Below, one piece after another: positions 1 through 5,755 of a DNA stretch of 10,642 nt. This DNA is from Clostridia bacterium (lineage in GTDB: Bacteria; Bacillota_A; Clostridia; Christensenellales; UBA1242). The stretch lies in contig JAFQOM010000058.1 in assembly GCA_017403205.1 (NCBI GenBank), positions 1-10,642 on the forward strand. Direction: 5' to 3'. The translations under genes were made by a program, and so were the position numbers. A model generated the notes under the pieces. It did not search any database and was not told the origin of the DNA. It worked only from the letters and a program-made list of their open reading frames with translations. The stretch's first letter is position 1. Each line of letters starts with the position of its first letter.

Positions 1-66
1 GGTAAACGCGCACGTTTAAGGGGCGTGTGGGCGACCTTGTGGGTTCGAGTCCCACCATCCGCACCA
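1..66 (+). tRNA. tRNA-Leu, anticodon AAG, 5' end outside the window
   Basis: This is the 3' part of a tRNA whose acceptor 5' strand and D-stem start lie before the window. The anticodon stem CACGT (11-15) pairs with GCGTG (23-27) and closes a 7-nt loop TTAAGGG, placing anticodon AAG at 18-20. An 11-nt extra arm (28-38) containing GG/CC pairs marks a class II tRNA, as expected for leucine. The T arm is GTGGG/TTCGAGT/CCCAC (39-55), then acceptor strand CATCCGC (56-62), discriminator A63 and an encoded CCA (64-66). AAG would decode CUU and, if A34 is deaminated to inosine, CUC and CUA as well. A34 is unusual for a bacterial leucine tRNA. The partial cloverleaf is unambiguous; the anticodon rests on the only stem register that pairs. 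Confidence 0.93.
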
Positions 67-74
67 AAAAGAAA

Positions 75-116
75 CCATAATATTGATACGAAAAACATCG
101 GTATTATGGCTTTTTT
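75..116 (+). terminator. Rho-independent terminator of the tRNA gene
   Basis: A 13-bp stem pairs 75-87 (CCATAATATTGAT) with 97-109 (ATCGGTATTATGG), with two G-U pairs and a 9-nt loop, followed by six Ts at 111-116. It begins 8 bases after the encoded CCA, so it most simply ends the tRNA transcript. Confidence 0.88.
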
Positions 117-170
117 ATTGCAAAAATAGGGGTGTGTTGCCCTTTTTTATAGATTTTAGAGCAAAAATTT

Positions 171-210
171 AGGTTTGCCGGGATGGCTTTAGTCCTTGCA
201 AGCCTTTTTT
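171..210 (+). terminator. Second terminator-like hairpin between the tRNA and the GrpB-family gene
   Basis: AGGTTTGC (171-178) pairs with GCAAGCCT (198-205), with one G-U pair. A 1x1 mismatch follows, then GGGA (180-183) pairs with TCCT (193-196), leaving a 9-nt loop. A T tract (205-210) comes directly after. The shape is that of an intrinsic terminator, but no gene between 117 and 170 needs one. It may be a back-up terminator or the end of a small unannotated transcript. A much weaker GGG/CCC hairpin with a T run also lies at about 129-148. Confidence 0.6.
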
Positions 211-232
211 GTTTTTACCCGTAAAGTATAAA

Positions 233-284
233 TCGTTCAATTTATACCCCTTTCGTTCAATTTATGAGGTATCGTTCAATTATT
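233..284 (+). repeat. Three-copy direct repeat, consensus TCGTTCAATTTAT
   Basis: Copies lie at 233-245 and 253-265 (identical, 13 nt) and at 272-284 (TCGTTCAATTATT, differing at the end). Start-to-start distances are 20 and 19 bases, close to two helical turns, so the copies face the same side of the DNA. The array sits just upstream of the -35 element of the GrpB-family gene, which suits an upstream regulator-binding site. It could instead be an iteron-like or intergenic repeat. Function is inferred; the repeat itself is directly visible. Confidence 0.8.
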
Positions 285-303
285 GATCTGCCAACGAAAC
301 GCC

Positions 304-332
304 TTGATTTTAATTATATTTTACGATATAAT
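304..332 (+). promoter_or_regulatory. Sigma-A-type promoter for the GrpB-family gene
   Basis: TTGATT (304-309), a 17-nt spacer and a perfect TATAAT (327-332). Transcription would start near 339, giving a leader of about 30 nt that contains GGAG (360-363), 6 nt before the ATG at 370. Confidence 0.8.
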
Positions 333-369
333 AAACTCATAGATAAATAAGAATTTGACGGAGCATATA

Positions 370-930
370 ATGGGAAAGAAATTATCAGAAATGAGTTTGG
401 AAGAGCTTTGGTTGTTGTTCCCGATCTTCTTAGAAGAACATAAAGATTTTTGGGAAGAATGGTATCGTGAAGAAGAATATCTATTGAAAAATGCCTTTTC
501 TTCGGGTGAGAGAATCAGCCATATCGGAAGTACCGCTATTCCTTCTATTTGGGCAAAACCCATTGTAGATATTCTTGTGGAGATTCCAAAAGGGAGAAGT
601 TTGCTTAGTTATAAAGCGGACATAATAAATTGCGGTTATATTTGTATGTCGCAAAGTGAAAACGGTATGTCCTTTAATAAAGGATATATGGAGAGTGGAT
701 TTGCCAAGCGAGTATTTCATTTGCACTTGAGATATGCAGGAGATAACAGCGAATTGTATTTCAGGGATTATCTCATAGAGCATTCGGATGTAGCCAAGGA
801 ATACGAAGATTTGAAATTAAATTTATGGAAAAAGTACGAACATAACAGGGATGCTTATACAAACGCAAAGACCGAGTTTGTAAAGAAATATACCGAAAAA
901 GCGAAAGTTTTGTATGGTAATCGATATTGA
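370..930 (+). CDS. GrpB/UPF0157-family protein (nucleotidyltransferase-like fold)
   Basis: A 186-residue protein of the GrpB (UPF0157) family. These cytoplasmic proteins have a nucleotidyltransferase-like fold; the same domain is sometimes fused to dephospho-CoA kinase. Substrate and reaction are not established and are not claimed here. Family hallmarks are HIGSTAIP (residues 51-58) with KPIVDILV (63-70), which form the GS...D core, then HLHL (117-120), YFRDYL (130-135) and a C-terminal helix resembling 'DAYTNAKTEFV' (161-171). Length is normal for the family. I place the start at ATG 370, which has GGAG 6 nt upstream. The frame is open to a TTG at 355, but that has no good ribosome binding site. 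The gene is monocistronic, with its own promoter and a terminator at 1051-1078. My count over about 360 nt gives about 36% GC, against about 29% in deoB, a weak hint of separate origin. Family assignment is confident; role is unknown. Confidence 0.9.
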   Translation: MGKKLSEMSLEELWLLFPIFLEEHKDFWEEWYREEEYLLKNAFSSGERISHIGSTAIPSIWAKPIVDILVEIPKGRSLLSYKADIINCGYICMSQSENGMSFNKGYMESGFAKRVFHLHLRYAGDNSELYFRDYLIEHSDVAKEYEDLKLNLWKKYEHNRDAYTNAKTEFVKKYTEKAKVLYGNRY

Positions 931-1033
931 CAAATTCCAATTTGTCGGACTAAGATGGGTGCAAAGCCTTTTACCAAAACGCACCCAAAACTCTAAAATT
1001 TGCATCCATTGCAAAATCGTATCAAAATTTTAG
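929..1033. repeat. Cluster of inverted repeats after the GrpB-family gene
   Basis: Four inverted repeats fall within about 105 bases. GACAAATT/AATTTGTC (929-936/939-946) begins inside the stop codon. TGGGTGC/GCACCCA spans 956-962/981-987. CTAAAATTT/AAATTTTAG spans 993-1001/1025-1033 and encloses TTTGCA/TGCAAA (999-1004/1010-1015), though these last two overlap by three bases and cannot form together in full. None is followed by a T run, so they are not simple terminators. The stretch could be a structured 3' UTR, a decayed intergenic element or an insertion scar. No protein-coding signal was found in it. Confidence 0.55.
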
Positions 1034-1050
1034 ATTACTCACAAACAAAA

Positions 1051-1078
1051 ACAAACCTAATTGGTAGGTTTGTTTTTT
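1051..1078 (+). terminator. Intrinsic terminator downstream of the GrpB-family gene
   Basis: ACAAACCTA (1051-1059) pairs with TAGGTTTGT (1065-1073) around a 5-nt loop, followed by a run of six Ts (1073-1078). Flanking A and T runs would extend the stem. It is about 120 bases past the stop codon, after the inverted-repeat cluster, implying that the cluster is transcribed. Confidence 0.85.
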
Positions 1079-1120
1079 ATTTTAACTTCAAAATAAAGCC
1101 CTCAAAGTTAATACTCACAC

Positions 1121-1164
1121 AAATAAAATAAAAAACCTATTAAGAAATCATCCTAATAGGTTTT
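1121..1164 (-). terminator. Terminator of the Cys/His-rich lipoprotein gene
   Basis: A perfect 11-bp stem: AAAACCTATTA (1132-1142) with TAATAGGTTTT (1154-1164). Read on the minus strand it lies 8 bases after the stop codon and is followed by a T-rich run (complement of 1121-1135). The plus strand also has Ts after the stem, so it may work in both directions between the convergent genes. Confidence 0.88.
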
Positions 1165-1172
1165 ATTTTTTA

Positions 1173-1985
1173 TTAAGCTGTTACTTCTGGCAATGTTAAT
1201 GTTACTTCGTCATAGTTAAAAGTCATTGTTTGGTCTGATTCACCCACTCTCGTACTTATGCTTATAACTTTACCGTTTTCAAATTCTATTTCATAATTAC
1301 TTGCGTTTGGATTTGTTGAAATAGTTTCTGCTTTATACAAGCCTGTTTGAGCGTCATATGTAAATTCATTAAATGTTGGTGAAAGAACCGAGTCTAGTAA
1401 CGTAGGTATTAATAATATATCCATAATTTGAATTTCATCTATCTCTTGACGAATGCATTTTCCATCTTCATATACTGCATAATAATAGTATTTTGATCCC
1501 TCTTGAGTATAATAACCTTCATCTACACTTCCGCCGTGAACTTGGTAGACATATACTATATCTCCATCAAATTTAATAACAGCATCTTTTTCTCCGTCTG
1601 TTTCTCCTGTCATTGTCAAATCCTCAACATCAAAAGCAAAAGCTGCTTGCCATTGAGCTTGTGTAACCGTTTTTAGTTCAGCAAAACTAATAGATTCTGT
1701 TTTTTCATAATCACAAACCAAGCAAGTGTATTTTGTAACGCCATCCGTTGTTGGTGTTGGTTGTGACAATTCAACACCACTATCCCAATTGTGTTCTGTT
1801 TTGTTTGCTACTTCTTTGCAACCTTCAACTTCGCAAGCGTGCCAGTGATCAGTTTGAGAGGCTGACCACTCGTTTTTAAAGCTGCAATTGTGTTCTTTCA
1901 CTGTTAGCGAACAAGCACTAAGTGCAAAAACACATGGTATAAGTAAGCAAATTGACAAAACAAAACTTAAAAATTTCTTTTTCAT
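1173..1985 (-). CDS. Secreted lipoprotein with an N-terminal Cys/His-rich segment
   Basis: A 270-residue protein with a lipoprotein signal: KKK at 2-4, a hydrophobic stretch and lipobox L-S-A-C with Cys25 as the predicted lipidated residue. It should be anchored on the outer face of the membrane. Residues 31-92 are rich in Cys and His (H32, C34, H47-W48-H49, C51, C56, H65, and a C88-x-x-C91 pair). This resembles the 'HWHxC...C...HxWD...YTCxxC' segments seen in many clostridial surface proteins; metal binding is possible but unproven. Residues 100-270 hold no domain I recognise, with acidic and aromatic stretches such as four tyrosines at 166-169 and a likely beta-rich composition. The start is firm: AGGAGG (complement of 1990-1995) lies 4 nt before the ATG. 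It is monocistronic, with its own terminator. It might be a surface-binding or solute-binding lipoprotein. Confidence 0.85.
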   Translation of the reverse strand: MKKKFLSFVLSICLLIPCVFALSACSLTVKEHNCSFKNEWSASQTDHWHACEVEGCKEVANKTEHNWDSGVELSQPTPTTDGVTKYTCLVCDYEKTESISFAELKTVTQAQWQAAFAFDVEDLTMTGETDGEKDAVIKFDGDIVYVYQVHGGSVDEGYYTQEGSKYYYYAVYEDGKCIRQEIDEIQIMDILLIPTLLDSVLSPTFNEFTYDAQTGLYKAETISTNPNASNYEIEFENGKVISISTRVGESDQTMTFNYDEVTLTLPEVTA

Positions 1986-2008
1986 TTTTCCTCCTATATT
2001 TCAAAATC

Positions 2009-2036
2009 TTTATATATAAACAAACACCAAAAACAA
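2009..2036 (-). promoter_or_regulatory. Possible promoter of the lipoprotein gene
   Basis: On the minus strand, TTGTTT (complement of 2031-2036), a 16-nt spacer and TATAAA (complement of 2009-2014). The start point would be near 2002, giving a leader of about 17 nt that contains AGGAGG. The -35 match is only moderate and it abuts the hairpin at 2036-2053. Confidence 0.4.
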
Positions 2037-2060
2037 ATGGGCTTTAGCCCATTGTTTTTT
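2036..2060. terminator. GC-stemmed hairpin, bidirectional terminator-like
   Basis: AATGGGC (2036-2042) pairs with GCCCATT (2047-2053) around a TTTA loop. Plus-strand Ts follow (2055-2060), and the minus strand reads TTTGTTTTT after the stem. For minus-strand transcription it could stop read-through from the membrane-protein gene before the lipoprotein promoter. No plus-strand gene ends nearby. Confidence 0.55.
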
Positions 2061-2095
2061 AGTGCTCTAAATATATCTTATTAAATTTAAAAATT

Positions 2096-2121
2096 AAAAA
2101 AAAGGCAGAATTAGTCTGTCT
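2096..2121 (-). terminator. Candidate terminator of the two-pass membrane protein gene
   Basis: On the minus strand, AGACAGA (complement of 2115-2121) pairs with TCTGCCT (complement of 2103-2109), with one mismatch. Eight Ts follow (complement of 2096-2103). The stem is weak and about 120 bases past the stop codon; the hairpin at 2036-2053 is an alternative. Confidence 0.4.
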
Positions 2122-2240
2122 ATCTGTTAAGATTCTTTCAACATCAAAATTCAATGTCAAACGTTTTAACCTCTTTTTTTATATTTTCTATGTTAAATTT
2201 TATCATATATTAAAAATTTTGTCATCTATTTAAGCAAATT

Positions 2241-2801
2241 TTATTTAGTTTCTGTGTCAATATACTCTATTTTCATTGAGATATACCCTAAATATTTATT
2301 TCGCTTAAATCTAAGTTCATTGGTTTTAAATGAAAACATTCCAATCGCTTCCCACAAAAAAAACCATGCTACAATATTAACGGCCTCTGCCCAAATATAT
2401 ACTGTTAAATTGTTTTTTAACAAAATTGAAGCTGATAATAATATCAAACTTACAATAGTTAAGATAATGGCAACTGTATAATTTTGCTTAATGTTTTTTT
2501 GAATTAAAAAATATTTTTGTTTGTAATATTCTTTAATACCTTTGCTATACAAGCCTTTTTCTTCATCTGTAATACAATTGCTATGAATTCTTAAAGTTAA
2601 ACTTTCTTTTGCTGGTATAGATGTCGTTGTAGTTTCTATAAAATTTGCTACTTCTGTGTTAATAACCGGTGTTTCTGTTTGAGAAAATTTTGACAAAAAT
2701 TCTTCGTCATCTTGAACGGTAATGTCAACAACAACTCTGTTCTGTTCATCTTTAATAGTTTTATCAATTTTTCTTTTTGTTAATTTTAAAGACTTGTTCA
2801 T
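2241..2801 (-). CDS. Hypothetical protein with two C-terminal membrane segments
   Basis: A 186-residue protein I do not recognise as a named family. Residues 1-106 are hydrophilic and include an acidic patch (31-34, DDEE), a Thr-rich stretch (57-60) and a lysine/tyrosine-rich segment (81-106). Two hydrophobic segments follow, at about 108-128 and 133-156. The second is tryptophan-rich, with W137, W146 and W150 near aromatic residues. A short basic tail follows (residues 159-186). With no signal peptide, and basic residues before the first and after the second segment, both ends are predicted to be cytoplasmic. AGGAG (complement of 2807-2811) lies 5 nt before the ATG. The gene stands alone between a lipoprotein gene and the HEWYH array, on the same strand. 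No function can be inferred from the neighbours. Confidence 0.8.
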   Translation of the reverse strand: MNKSLKLTKRKIDKTIKDEQNRVVVDITVQDDEEFLSKFSQTETPVINTEVANFIETTTTSIPAKESLTLRIHSNCITDEEKGLYSKGIKEYYKQKYFLIQKNIKQNYTVAIILTIVSLILLSASILLKNNLTVYIWAEAVNIVAWFFLWEAIGMFSFKTNELRFKRNKYLGYISMKIEYIDTETK

Positions 2802-2820
2802 TTTAACTCCTATTAATTTA

Positions 2821-2848
2821 ATTATACAGATTGCAAAAAATTTGTAAA
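2821..2848 (-). promoter_or_regulatory. Possible promoter of the two-pass membrane protein gene
   Basis: On the minus strand, TTTACA (complement of 2843-2848), a 16-nt spacer and TATAAT (complement of 2821-2826). The implied leader is very short (about 12 nt) yet still holds AGGAG. The surrounding DNA is so AT-rich that other -10-like sites occur upstream. Confidence 0.45.
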
Positions 2849-2928
2849 AAGAAATATTATTATATCTATTGCTTTTTTTGTGATATTATAAACATAATTT
2901 GCATACATTTATAATTTCTTTTTAAAGC

Positions 2929-2954
2929 AAAAAACACCCAATCAGGTGTTTTTT
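2929..2954 (-). terminator. Terminator of HEWYH copy 1
   Basis: AAAAAACACC (2929-2938) pairs with GGTGTTTTTT (2945-2954) around a 6-nt loop, four bases beyond the stop codon. The same stem recurs after the other two copies with different loop bases, so it belongs to the duplicated unit. Confidence 0.9.
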
Positions 2955-2958
2955 AATT

Positions 2959-4176
2959 TTATTCTGTCAATTCCATTGCTGGCTCTATGTCTAGTGACAG
3001 AGCACTTGCGCCTTCTGGCACGGGCGTTTGAGAGCCGTCTTCTACTGTTTGCACGCCACCCTTTTCTTCAGCGATACGCCTTAAAATTTCTCTTGTTAAT
3101 TCTGGATTACCAACAACAGGTTGCTCTTCAGTAGAACTGTTTTGCGCGCCACCACCCTGCTGTTCACCATCAACTTGTTCTTCTTCGGCATTGTTATTTT
3201 GACCCGAATATTGATATGTATCAACATGTCCCTCTTCTGTAGGTACTTGGGGTTGAGCAATATTAAAACCACCGTTTTGATAAAAATTTTCTAAAGCGGT
3301 TCTATTTGCCTCTTGATTAAACTCTCTATTTATTGCAAAAAAATTCATACCTGAAAATTTACTTGGATCTTGAACTTTTGTAAACTCTCTCATAATATTG
3401 CAAAATTGAACAGGATCTTTTACCTCAAAAGGCAATTCACCCATAACAGCCGCAATAGTATCCAAATTAAAATAAACAGGACCATCTTTGTCGTGTTGAT
3501 AAGTTTCATTTTTGCCGGTTTCTTGTTTGCAAATCCTTCTTAAAAAACTTATGATTGGACTAGTAAATCCGCTTAAGTGTGAAAAAAAATTTGCAACTCT
3601 TTCCTTTTCAAAAAATCTAGTCTGCTTACAGGCTCGAACCCTTGTTTCTGGATTTTGTATGCCTGCTTTTGTTATGGCTATTAGTTGTGAATGTGCGTTA
3701 AAATCGGCCTCTGTTTCTATTGGGCTAAGCAACCACCTACCATGTGTTTGGTTTCTTTGCCATTCTTTAGGATACAAATTTTTATATAAAAAATATCCTA
3801 AAGTGCTTCCTGTTTCTGCTTGCAAAAAATGATACCACTCGTGCAAAGCAACCTTGTATATTTTATATGGATCATCTGCAGAAGCAACATAATGAAGGCC
3901 CAATCCGATGCTTAAATTTCTTTTATCTTCTAAACAAAATTGTTGATGAAAAATGCCAACTGCTCTTCTACCTAAACCTAACGCAAACCCAAGTGCAACT
4001 CTATTCTCGGGCATACCATATTTTTTACAAAGATAAGCATTAACATCGTTAAAGGCTTGTTGCGCAAAAAAGACTTTTTCAAGCGGAGAAAAAGAGGCAA
4101 AATCTTCTCTTATAGATTCGGCTCTTTCATACATTTTTGCTCTCATTTCTTTTAATTCTTGCTGTTTTGCTGCCAC
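2959..4176 (-). CDS. HEWYH zincin-like protein, copy 1 (putative metallopeptidase)
   Basis: A 405-residue protein without signal peptide or membrane segment, so probably cytoplasmic. H112-E-W-Y-H116 fits the HExxH zinc signature. E154 or E156 in the following E-T-E-A-D-F motif is the likely third ligand, an arrangement like gluzincins and ImmA-type peptidases. Peptidase activity is inferred from these motifs only. The N-terminal 50 residues are nearly constant between copies. A second conserved region (about 235-305) includes FNL, KDPVQ-x-C-x-IMR-x-F and NREF-x-Q-x-AN. Residues 310-355 are a Q/E/G/N-rich linker, then a conserved helix-like segment (NPELTREIL, 357-365) and the end LDIEPAMELTE. 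The start is GTG, confirmed by alignment with copy 2 and by AAAAGG (complement of 4184-4189) 7 nt upstream. This is the most divergent copy in the middle region: copies 2 and 3 have LGRRC near residue 70, where it has an extra glycine-rich stretch. Family not recognised. Confidence 0.85.
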   Translation of the reverse strand: MAAKQQELKEMRAKMYERAESIREDFASFSPLEKVFFAQQAFNDVNAYLCKKYGMPENRVALGFALGLGRRAVGIFHQQFCLEDKRNLSIGLGLHYVASADDPYKIYKVALHEWYHFLQAETGSTLGYFLYKNLYPKEWQRNQTHGRWLLSPIETEADFNAHSQLIAITKAGIQNPETRVRACKQTRFFEKERVANFFSHLSGFTSPIISFLRRICKQETGKNETYQHDKDGPVYFNLDTIAAVMGELPFEVKDPVQFCNIMREFTKVQDPSKFSGMNFFAINREFNQEANRTALENFYQNGGFNIAQPQVPTEEGHVDTYQYSGQNNNAEEEQVDGEQQGGGAQNSSTEEQPVVGNPELTREILRRIAEEKGGVQTVEDGSQTPVPEGASALSLDIEPAMELTE

Positions 4177-4198
4177 TTTTCAACCTTTTATTTTATTA

Positions 4199-4227
4199 AT
4201 TTTACCACATTTTTCTAAAAACTGCAA
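4199..4227 (-). promoter_or_regulatory. Promoter of HEWYH copy 1
   Basis: On the minus strand, TTGCAG (complement of 4222-4227), a 17-nt spacer and TAAAAT (complement of 4199-4204), preceded by an extended -10 TGG (complement of 4205-4207). The leader is about 16 nt with AAAAGG. It is identical to the promoter of copy 2. Confidence 0.82.
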
Positions 4228-4273
4228 ATTTTTAAATATGCACAATTTTATTAAAAACAAATTTTGTTGATAT

Positions 4274-4300
4274 AAAAAAAACACCCTTTCAGGTGTTTTT
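4274..4300 (-). terminator. Terminator of HEWYH copy 2
   Basis: AAAAACACC (4277-4285) pairs with GGTGTTTTT (4292-4300) around a 6-nt loop. Eight minus-strand Ts (complement of 4274-4281) include and extend the stem end. It lies four bases past the stop codon of copy 2 and about 50 bases upstream of the promoter of copy 1. Confidence 0.9.
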
Positions 4301-4304
4301 AATT

Positions 4305-5618
4305 TTATTCTGTCAATTCCATTGCTGGCGCTATGTCTAGTGACGGAGCACATACATCGCTTGTGCTTTCTACTGCAACCGATTGCTCTGTTGAAACAGC
4401 AGGATCTTGTTGAACACTTGCACCTGCAATTTGTTCAGTGTTTTTTTCTTCAGTTATGTGGTTTAATATTTCTCTTGTTAGTTCTGGATTTCCAACACCC
4501 TGTGCATCACCATTAACATCTTGCGTTGCATTACTTTGTTCAGCATTGCTTTGTTGAGACTCTTCTTTTTGTTCCTGTCCAATATTGCTTTGTTGAATAT
4601 TGCTATTTGGTTGTTGTGCAGCACCTTCTTCCCCAATTTTTAAAGCCTCCGCTAACCTGTATGTTGTTTCAACAGACAGCTTAAATGTTGGTGGACCAAA
4701 TACAGAAAGCCCTTCTTTTTGATAAAGATCCATGGCGATTCTATTTGCATTTTGATGAAAGGCCCTATTATATACAAAAAAATTTACATCATTAAATATT
4801 GCTGGATTGTGAGGTTTAGAAAAATCCCTCATAATTTTACACAATTGTATTGGGTCTTTTATTAAAGGGTCCACCTCACCTACAACAGATGCAATTTCGA
4901 GTAAGTTAAAACATGCTGGAGGCCTGCCCATTGCCTCGCCAACTCTTGGCTGATTATTTTTACCATCTTTATTAGATTTTACAAACGCACCTACAATAGC
5001 ATTTGCTGTGCCTTTTAAATGGTTCATAAAATTATCTGTTTTTTCTTGCCTATAAAACTCTAATTGTTTGCAGGCTTGAACTCTTGTTTCTGGGTTTGAT
5101 AATCCTGTTTTTATTATACCCAAAATTTCTTTTCGCGCACCAAAATCTGCCTCTATTTCTTTTGGGCTTGCTAGCCACCTATCAAGCGTTTGATTTTTTT
5201 CCCAATTTTTTGGATATAAATGTTGTTGAAGAGCTTTACCAAGTATAATTTTTTTTTCAAACTGCAAAACATGATACCACTCGTGTATCGTATCTCTGTA
5301 AATTTCATATGGATCTTTTACTGTTGTGATGTGCAATAAATTCATAGAAATGCCTGGATGTGATTCGTTTTTGTTATGCTTAGATTGAAATGGTTGCATA
5401 ATTCCACCGCATCTTCTACCCAACATAAATCCAAAAGCCACTCTATCTTCAGGTATGTTATATTTTTTACAAAAATATGCATTAACATCGTTAAACGCTT
5501 GTTGAGCAAAAAAAGCTTTTTCAAGCGGAGAAAAAGAAGTAAAATTCTCTCTTACAGATTCTAACCTTTCATACATTTTTGCTTGCATTTGTTGCAATTC
5601 TTTCTGTTTTGCTGCCAC
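4305..5618 (-). CDS. HEWYH zincin-like protein, copy 2 (putative metallopeptidase)
   Basis: A 437-residue protein, the longest of the three, with no signal peptide. HEWYH is at 112-116 and E-I-E-A-D-F at 154-159, exactly where copy 1 has them. Its N-terminal 74 residues differ from copy 3 at only 11 positions by my alignment. The second conserved region is at about 237-304 (FNL, KDPIQLC, IMRDF, NRAF-x-QNANR). The extra length is in the linker (about 334-374), which is built from loose QQSN/QSNA-type repeats; at DNA level ATTGCTTTGTTGA recurs at 4545-4557 and 4584-4596. The tail keeps NPELTREIL (377-385) and ends LDIAPAMELTE, almost the same as copy 1. The start is GTG with AAAAGGA (complement of 5628-5634) 9 nt upstream; the ATG overlapping that site is out of frame. 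Role unknown. Confidence 0.85.
   Translation of the reverse strand: MAAKQKELQQMQAKMYERLESVRENFTSFSPLEKAFFAQQAFNDVNAYFCKKYNIPEDRVAFGFMLGRRCGGIMQPFQSKHNKNESHPGISMNLLHITTVKDPYEIYRDTIHEWYHVLQFEKKIILGKALQQHLYPKNWEKNQTLDRWLASPKEIEADFGARKEILGIIKTGLSNPETRVQACKQLEFYRQEKTDNFMNHLKGTANAIVGAFVKSNKDGKNNQPRVGEAMGRPPACFNLLEIASVVGEVDPLIKDPIQLCKIMRDFSKPHNPAIFNDVNFFVYNRAFHQNANRIAMDLYQKEGLSVFGPPTFKLSVETTYRLAEALKIGEEGAAQQPNSNIQQSNIGQEQKEESQQSNAEQSNATQDVNGDAQGVGNPELTREILNHITEEKNTEQIAGASVQQDPAVSTEQSVAVESTSDVCAPSLDIAPAMELTE
5516..5602 (-). repeat. 87-nt near-identical segment shared with 6850-6936
   Basis: This stretch near the 5' end of copy 2 matches 6850-6936 in copy 3 with a single mismatch (5578 versus 6912). 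It includes an uninterrupted 62-nt identity (5516-5577 and 6850-6911). It encodes the helix-rich N-terminus (about residues 6-34). Protein identity falls off beyond it, which fits either strong constraint or recent gene conversion. Confidence 0.85.
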
Positions 5619-5643
5619 TTTTCAACATCCTTTTATTTTATTA

Positions 5644-5672
5644 ATTTTACCACATTTTTCTAAAAACTGCAA
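5644..5672 (-). promoter_or_regulatory. Promoter of HEWYH copy 2
   Basis: On the minus strand, TTGCAG (complement of 5667-5672), a 17-nt spacer and TAAAAT (complement of 5644-5649) with an extended -10 TGG. It is identical to the copy 1 promoter within a 56-nt conserved leader block. Confidence 0.82.
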
Positions 5673-5720
5673 ATTTTTAAATATCCACAATATTTTTAAA
5701 AACAAATTTTTGTTGATATA

Positions 5721-5751
5721 AAACAAAAAAACACCTGCTTGGGTGTTTTTT
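5721..5751 (-). terminator. Terminator of HEWYH copy 3
   Basis: AAAAAACACC (5726-5735) pairs with GGTGTTTTTT (5742-5751) around TGCTTG, four bases past the stop codon of copy 3. Minus-strand Ts continue beyond the stem. Confidence 0.9.
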
Positions 5752-5755
5752 AATT

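Noticed and set aside
233..284. CRISPR array or replication iterons
   Set aside because: Only three 13-nt copies with about 7-nt gaps, no cas or rep gene nearby; the gaps are too short to be CRISPR spacers.
355..369. Upstream TTG start for the GrpB-family gene
   Set aside because: It lacks a good ribosome binding site, whereas ATG 370 has GGAG at 6-nt spacing, and family members begin shortly before the first conserved helix.
823..1014. Minus-strand open frame overlapping the end of the GrpB-family gene
   Set aside because: It lies largely antisense to a clear gene, has no ribosome binding site and runs through the inverted-repeat region; no recognisable domain.
153..1034. 8-9 bp direct and inverted matches (ATTTTAGAG and relatives) as ends of a transposon
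   Set aside because: The matches are short and AT-rich, no transposase is present, and such matches are expected by chance in this composition.
5342..5564. Open frames on both strands inside HEWYH copy 2, and similar ones inside copies 1 and 3
   Set aside because: They overlap conserved coding sequence in other frames and lack start signals; they recur only because the parent genes are paralogues.
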